DNA of 45,120 bases from Lachnospiraceae bacterium (GTDB lineage Bacteria; Bacillota; Clostridia; Lachnospirales; Lachnospiraceae), in the NCBI GenBank assembly GCA_017540605.1, contig JAFYAS010000008.1:1-45120 (forward strand), given 5' to 3'. A model generated the notes under the pieces. It saw only the letters and a list, made by a program, of their open reading frames with translations. It was not told where the DNA came from and did not search any database. A program made the translations under genes and the position numbers. Shown piece by piece: positions 40,762 through 45,120 of this stretch (position 1 is the stretch's first letter; each line of letters opens with the position of its first letter).

Positions 40762-42503
40762 TACTTCTCATCCCCCTCTCCGGCATCACCCTCAGAGGAT
40801 GTCTTGCTATATGCTGCCTCCATAGCTGACTGTGCGGTAGGGATGGTTTCACTGATGCTCTTTATCAGAGAATCATTGCTAACATCTGTGCTGGTTTCAG
40901 AGATAGTCTTTGATATCTCATTGATCACAGCATCTATCTCATCCTTAGTCACACCATCCTGCGCAAAACGATGTGCATAATTCGCAACAGATGTAACTAT
41001 ATCCTTGTAAATGTATAGCTTTGTTTTTGAATTCGCCACATCACTGTTGTATAAATTTTTTAGATCAACCCAGAAATCCGAATAGGTCACCTCAGAATCT
41101 CCAAGCTTATCTACCTGCTCAAGCTTCTCATAGTAATCACCTATCTTCGCATATGTCTGGGCATTGTTGAACTCTCTGTAATTCGTGCTTCCATCGGGAG
41201 CAGTCACCTCTTTTACGGCCTTAAACCAATTGGTAGCCTGCTGCTTCTGACTCTTAAATACAGGTTCACCATTCTCCATGGTTCCGTAATCATACCAATA
41301 GGCAGCACCAAGCTTATATGCAAAGTCTGCAAAGCCCGCAGCGTCTGCCTCCATGCTTTTCGCATTGGTCACTCCACCTGAGGTAGTAGAATTCAATAGA
41401 CTTCTGATATAAGGCTCCTCTGTCTCAGCGTCAAAAAGTCCGTCACTTCTAAAATAATCAAGCATAGCAATATAAGCATCAGCCCTTGAGGAATCAAGCC
41501 TTACCGCTGTCTCTACCTGTGACTTAACCTCATCCACATTGGTCGCTCTTCCTGCTGCTTCAACATTATTCTCGTATGTATTGAGCCTCAATGATTTCTC
41601 ATTGACAAATCCAAATGCTGAAACGCCAAACAAAACAAGACTTGCAGCAAAGGTTCCTGCAAAGGTTACAAACTTTTTCTTCTGCTTTTTCTTGTATTCT
41701 ATATCGAGCTCGTTGTAATGCTCTAAGGCATACATAAGCTCATTACAATCCTGATATCTGTCTTCAGGATTCTTCTTTGTACATTTTAAAATGATCTGCT
41801 CAAGACCTGTAGAAAGAGTAGGATCCCAATGAGTGATGGGATACATCTCATAAGGAGGCTTTGCAGGATTGTGACCTGTCACAAGATGATACATGGTAGC
41901 ACCGAGGTTGTAGATATCGGTCCTTCCGTCGGTCTGACCCTTTCCTCCGAACTGCTCGGGAGCAGCATAACCCTGGGTACCGAGACAGGTAGTATCCTCG
42001 ATATTGCCCTCCTTATACTCTCTGGCAATACCAAAATCAATCAGCGTAACATCTCCATTTGGTTTAAGCATGATGTTAGCCGGTTTCATATCACGATATA
42101 TGATTGGCGGATCTTGATGATGAAGATAATCCAACACATCGCAAAGCTGCTTAGCCCACTTTACCGTGTCAGACTGAGACTGGGCACCGTGCTCCTCGAG
42201 ATAATTACTCAAGGGATTGCCCTCGATATAGTCCATAACAATAAGGAAGGTATCCTTATCGTCAATGACATCAACGATACTCGGCAGGTTCGGATGATTG
42301 AGCTTTTTGAGCATATCCGTCTCTACGATAAGACCCTGCTTAACTATCTCAAAATCCTGCTTGCCGTCTTTTCTGACCTCCTTGATCGCCCACTGCTTGT
42401 TGGCTTTTTCGTTCATCGCAAGATAAACGACGCTCATACCGCCGCGACCGATCTTGTTCAGTATCTTATATTTTCCGTCTACATAAGAACCAATATCAAG
42501 CAT
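40761..42503 (-). CDS. membrane Ser/Thr protein kinase with non-PASTA C-terminal domain
   Basis: A 580-aa Hanks-type kinase: Gly-rich loop IGRGGMSVVY (18-27), Lys41, YRD at 136-138 in place of HRD, with Asn143 for metal binding, DFG at 157-159, and an activation segment with Thr-rich EDTTCLGTQGYAAPE. The domain ends near 265, followed by a basic stretch, one membrane helix (about 278-300), and a helical C-terminal domain of about 280 residues outside the cell. The latter has no PASTA repeats and no family I recognise. ATG with AGAGG upstream. It follows the PP2C gene by 42 bp. Confidence 0.95.
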   Translation of the reverse strand: MLDIGSYVDGKYKILNKIGRGGMSVVYLAMNEKANKQWAIKEVRKDGKQDFEIVKQGLIVETDMLKKLNHPNLPSIVDVIDDKDTFLIVMDYIEGNPLSNYLEEHGAQSQSDTVKWAKQLCDVLDYLHHQDPPIIYRDMKPANIMLKPNGDVTLIDFGIAREYKEGNIEDTTCLGTQGYAAPEQFGGKGQTDGRTDIYNLGATMYHLVTGHNPAKPPYEMYPITHWDPTLSTGLEQIILKCTKKNPEDRYQDCNELMYALEHYNELDIEYKKKQKKKFVTFAGTFAASLVLFGVSAFGFVNEKSLRLNTYENNVEAAGRATNVDEVKSQVETAVRLDSSRADAYIAMLDYFRSDGLFDAETEEPYIRSLLNSTTSGGVTNAKSMEADAAGFADFAYKLGAAYWYDYGTMENGEPVFKSQKQQATNWFKAVKEVTAPDGSTNYREFNNAQTYAKIGDYYEKLEQVDKLGDSEVTYSDFWVDLKNLYNSDVANSKTKLYIYKDIVTSVANYAHRFAQDGVTKDEIDAVINEISKTISETSTDVSNDSLIKSISETIPTAQSAMEAAYSKTSSEGDAGEGDEK

Positions 42504-42545
42504 ATACCTCTACCCCAACTAACAAACTCTAAAGAGTTTTTATGC

Positions 42546-43316
42546 TTATGGCAAAACTCTTGCAAGAAGCACGGAAATATTGTCCGGCTCTCTTCTTGAC
42601 TTGTTGAGTTCTACCAAATATTTACACCTTTCCGTCATGTCATCCTCGGTGATCACAGCCTCTGCGCTTAAGTTCTCATAGATCTCTTCAGGCGTGATAA
42701 CATGTCTGAAGCCATCCGAGCAGAGCATAAATACATCTCCGGGAAGAACATCTCCGGTATAATACGCAGGCACAATAGAGCTTGAAGCTCCAACACATTG
42801 AAGGAGAACATTCCTATTGGGATTGACTCTCGCTTCCTCAGGTGTCATCCTACCCGCATCCATCTCTCTCTGAACATAGGTCTGATCCTTGGTAAGCTGT
42901 ATAGTCTCACTCCTTAGGCAATAAGCCCTTGAATCACCTATATTCATAATATAATACTTGTCGCCGAAAATGAGCAATGTCACCACAGTCGTACCAAGCT
43001 GAATGCCGTGCTCATAACCGTATACGCCGATCTTGTTGTTACACTCGAGGACTATCTTTTCCCACTCATCTGCAAGTGCCTCTTGAGAAAAACCGTCTTC
43101 TATAAGCTTCTCAAGATCATGTGAGAACCAGTTGGCCAAGGCTCTGATCACTGTAGCCGATGCAAGCTCTCCCTTTTGAAGACCACCCATACCGTCACAT
43201 ACGACGCCAAAAAAAACCTTGCCGGCACTTGAATTGGCTACCTGTACCAGCACGGAATCCTGATTGTTTTCTTTTACTATGCCTACATCGCTGTAGGCGG
43301 TTACCATAAAATTCAT
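42546..43316 (-). CDS. PP2C-family Ser/Thr phosphatase
   Basis: A 256-aa Stp-type phosphatase that removes phosphate from kinase targets. Metal-binding residues are visible: Asp41 in VVCDGMGG, Asp20 in KENNQDS, GDSRAY (Asp128) and CSDGF (Asp201). Length and motifs match bacterial Stp/PrpC. The ATG is 9 nt after AGGGG. It is the first gene of a unit with the kinase, its T-x-V-L neighbour and probably the surface protein gene. Confidence 0.95.
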   Translation of the reverse strand: MNFMVTAYSDVGIVKENNQDSVLVQVANSSAGKVFFGVVCDGMGGLQKGELASATVIRALANWFSHDLEKLIEDGFSQEALADEWEKIVLECNNKIGVYGYEHGIQLGTTVVTLLIFGDKYYIMNIGDSRAYCLRSETIQLTKDQTYVQREMDAGRMTPEEARVNPNRNVLLQCVGASSSIVPAYYTGDVLPGDVFMLCSDGFRHVITPEEIYENLSAEAVITEDDMTERCKYLVELNKSRREPDNISVLLARVLP

Positions 43317-43341
43317 CGCAAAATACCCCTAATTATTTACT

Positions 43342-43370
43342 AATATAAAGTTTTTTGCCCTCAATGTCAA
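43342..43370 (-). promoter_or_regulatory. promoter of the phosphatase-kinase unit
   Basis: Minus strand: -35 TTGACA (43365-43370), 17-bp spacer, -10 TATATT (43342-43347), 25 bp before the PP2C start. The stretch 43371-43523 between this and the tRNA promoter shows no gene or clear structure. Confidence 0.8.
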
Positions 43371-43523
43371 TGATTTTCTGTTATTTTCAACAAAAATACA
43401 TCAGGAATTCATTACATTTTATCTATCTCGCACAAGCAAACCACAAGTTATTCCGCCTTCAGTCTTTCTTCTTACAATATATAGTGCTTTTATCCGGCTT
43501 AATGAGTCTGACAGATTTTTTCG

Positions 43524-43552
43524 TTGCACTTACTTTTGCATAGTGTTATAAT
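43524..43552 (+). promoter_or_regulatory. tRNA-Gly promoter
   Basis: Plus strand: -35 TTGCAC (43524-43529), 17-bp spacer, -10 TATAAT (43547-43552), 11 bp before the mature tRNA. Confidence 0.78.
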
Positions 43553-43563
43553 TGTTTCTGCGT

Positions 43564-43634
<71 letters not shown>

Positions 43635-43807
43635 TTTTTTATTGTCTACAAACCATCATATCTAATAATCTATCCATATACCAAGACAGATTAATCCCCC
43701 CCGACAATGAAACTACATACTAAAAGCAGAGGAAAGATGTAAGAAAAACTTCATAGAAAAAAAACGCATTCAGTGTTATAATCTTTGTCCTAAGGAGAAC
43801 AAGAATT

Positions 43808-44962
43808 ATGACACAGTATATCATTCCAATAGAATATGCATTTTTAACATTTCCCATCATAGCATTTTTCTTTACTATGCCTTATATGTTTTATCAGAAT
43901 TACAAATACGGATCTACTGTATTTTTAAAGAACCTGATCATTTATTCGTTCATCCTGTATCTGATAAACATTTTCTTTTTGGTAATACTTCCTCTTCCCA
44001 GCATAAGCGAAGTAGCAAAGCTTAAGACCCCGAAATTTCAGCTTGAACCCTTGAGATTTTTAAAAGAATTTAAGGCTGCTACAGTATTCAGGCCTCACAA
44101 GCATTCAACCTGGATTCCGGCCTTAAAGCAGGAATGCTTCTATGTTCCCTTTTTTAATGCAGTGATGTTGATCCCACTTGGTATATATTTGAGATATTAT
44201 TTCAGGATCAATCCCATCATTGTAGTATTCCTTTGTTTTTTCACCAGCTGCTTTTTTGAATTCACCCAGGTAACCGGCCTTTACGGTATTTACCCAAGAT
44301 CCTACAGAGTATGCGACGTGGACGATCTGATCCTCAATACCTTCGGAGGTGTAGTGGGACTCATACTTTCACCAATAGTTTCCATTTTCCTTCCATCAAG
44401 AGAGGAACTTAATAAGCTGGCCTGCAAAAAATCAGTACGTATCACATTCTTCAGAAGACTATGCGCATGGTTTACAGACCTTTTTGCAATAGTATTGATT
44501 GCAGCTTTAGTTGACTTTGTTTATTTAAGACCTGTAAAGAACACCACCATAGCAGGACTTTACGGATTGGAAGTAATGATCGTTCTGATCCTTATTTACT
44601 TCGTCATCGTCCCAAGCATCACAAAGGGGCGAACCCTTGGGAAAATGGTATTCAAGATGAAACTAGTAAGAAGAAGAGACGGAAACGAACCAAAGCCCTG
44701 GCAATATTTTATCCGCTACAGTCTACTTTATCTGATGGTTATCGGCATACCTTATATTCTCATAAGTGCATGGCAGATCAGAGATAAAATAAACGGCGAA
44801 ACAAAAACTGCCATGCTTACCGTTCTCTGCGCTATCGGAGGAATCGTTGCCATCGCACTACTTGAAACATTTGTAAAAATGATGGGAATAGACGGTGAAT
44901 ACATCTATGGCGTGATAAGCGGAACAAAAAATGTCAGTACGAGAAAGGATACTGCGAGTTAA
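43808..44962 (+). CDS. VanZ-RDD fusion membrane protein
   Basis: A 384-aa multi-pass protein. The N-terminal half is VanZ-like, with several helices and the typical CFFTSCFFEFTQVTGLYG ... YRVCDVDDLILNTFGGVVGLIL. The C-terminal half is an RDD domain: RLCAWFTDLFAIVLIAALVDF (Arg and Asp at the expected positions), TKGRTLGKMVFKMKLVRRRDG and two further helices. VanZ proteins affect teicoplanin and lipoglycopeptide susceptibility or other envelope traits; RDD domains are membrane modules sometimes linked to transport. ATG after TAAGGAG. A -10 TATAAT is at 43777-43782 but its -35 is weak. No partner gene is in the window. Confidence 0.88.
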   Translation: MTQYIIPIEYAFLTFPIIAFFFTMPYMFYQNYKYGSTVFLKNLIIYSFILYLINIFFLVILPLPSISEVAKLKTPKFQLEPLRFLKEFKAATVFRPHKHSTWIPALKQECFYVPFFNAVMLIPLGIYLRYYFRINPIIVVFLCFFTSCFFEFTQVTGLYGIYPRSYRVCDVDDLILNTFGGVVGLILSPIVSIFLPSREELNKLACKKSVRITFFRRLCAWFTDLFAIVLIAALVDFVYLRPVKNTTIAGLYGLEVMIVLILIYFVIVPSITKGRTLGKMVFKMKLVRRRDGNEPKPWQYFIRYSLLYLMVIGIPYILISAWQIRDKINGETKTAMLTVLCAIGGIVAIALLETFVKMMGIDGEYIYGVISGTKNVSTRKDTAS

Positions 44963-44984
44963 AACACCTAGTGCATCGATCGCA

Positions 44985-45115
44985 AAATAACTGGACTAAT
45001 GCGCAGAATGCTTGCCCGAGAGTGCATACCTAAAAACGTAGGCGTAGCGGGCTACGCTGAGGCTTTTAGGTGTGTGCTATCGGGATTAGCAGGCAAGCAT
45101 TCGGTCCAGTTATTT
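44985..45115. repeat. 131-bp nested inverted-repeat element
   Basis: Successive complementary arms run inward: AAATAACTGGAC (44985-44996) with GTCCAGTTATTT (45104-45115), perfect 12 bp; GAATGCTTGC (45006-45015) with GCAAGCATTC (45093-45102), perfect 10 bp; CCCGA with TCGGG; TACCTAAAA with TTTTAGGTG; and GCGTAG-CGGG-CTACGC at the tip. There is no U-tract, so it is not a standard terminator, and it has no coding capacity. It lies 23 bp past the VanZ-RDD stop. Confidence 0.75.
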
Positions 45116-45120
45116 AAGAA

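Noticed and set aside
41829-42599. Plus-strand reading frame of 256 codons opposite the kinase gene
   Set aside because: The minus strand encodes a complete kinase with all motifs; the plus-strand product has no recognisable domain and no ribosome site.

Overview
The window looks like chromosomal DNA of a low-to-moderate GC anaerobic Firmicute of the Lachnospiraceae type (Butyrivibrio, Pseudobutyrivibrio or a relative). The evidence is the family mix: a Gram-positive Tad locus with DUF5702-, DUF6382- and FHA-type proteins, a lipoprotein GH9 cellulase, a lone pyruvate formate-lyase activase, an InlB-repeat surface protein, yaaO-tmk-yaaR synteny and strong sigma-A promoters with AGGAGG ribosome sites. 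I saw no prophage, insertion-sequence transposase or CRISPR array. Most genes are on the minus strand.

Layout from left to right. Positions 1-1630: a palindromic intergenic element, a terminator, and metY (O-acetylhomoserine sulfhydrylase) behind a strong promoter that carries two dyads. Positions 1738-10416: a complete minus-strand tad operon. Read from its promoter it encodes prepilin peptidase, TadZ-like ATPase, TadA ATPase, TadB, a TadC with an unusual Ig-like ectodomain, a Flp pilin, a TadG-like protein, a TadE-like protein with twin Cys/His motifs, a second pseudopilin and an FHA protein. Positions 10598-21035: one tightly packed minus-strand transcription unit for AAA+ ATPase, a HisA-type isomerase, GH9 cellulase, a GtrA-YfhO fusion, GalU (whose start overlaps the YfhO gene by 104 nt) and a hybrid histidine kinase. 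Positions 21044-21984: uracil-DNA glycosylase (ung) on the plus strand, behind a long leader whose 3' end can fold over the ung ribosome binding site.

Positions 22048-28121: an XRE regulator with a divergent phosphoribosyltransferase, pflA, and a giant secreted InlB-repeat protein. Positions 28222-30936: RsuA-type pseudouridine synthase, a GT2 glycosyltransferase and a polytopic membrane protein. Positions 31038-33688: an HTH-Uma2 fusion, Hsp33 and a membrane-anchored conserved protein. Positions 33691-36341: a palindromic element followed by yaaR, tmk and an Orn/Lys/Arg-type decarboxylase. Positions 36397-43370: PP2C phosphatase, Ser/Thr kinase, a membrane protein with four T-x-V-L motifs, and a large Ig-like surface protein. 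Positions 43524-45120: tRNA-Gly(CCC), a VanZ-RDD membrane protein and a 131-bp hairpin element.

Two themes link the genes. The first is cell-surface biology: pilus, cellulase, sugar-nucleotide and envelope glycan genes, and two large surface proteins. The second is phosphorylation signalling: the kinase/phosphatase pair, a membrane protein with repeated candidate phosphothreonine sites, and an FHA reader in the pilus operon. The observations I rate highest are the candidate SD-sequestering leader of ung, the repeated T-x-V-L motifs beside the kinase, and a dispersed 25-28 bp repeat found just downstream of three minus-strand genes.
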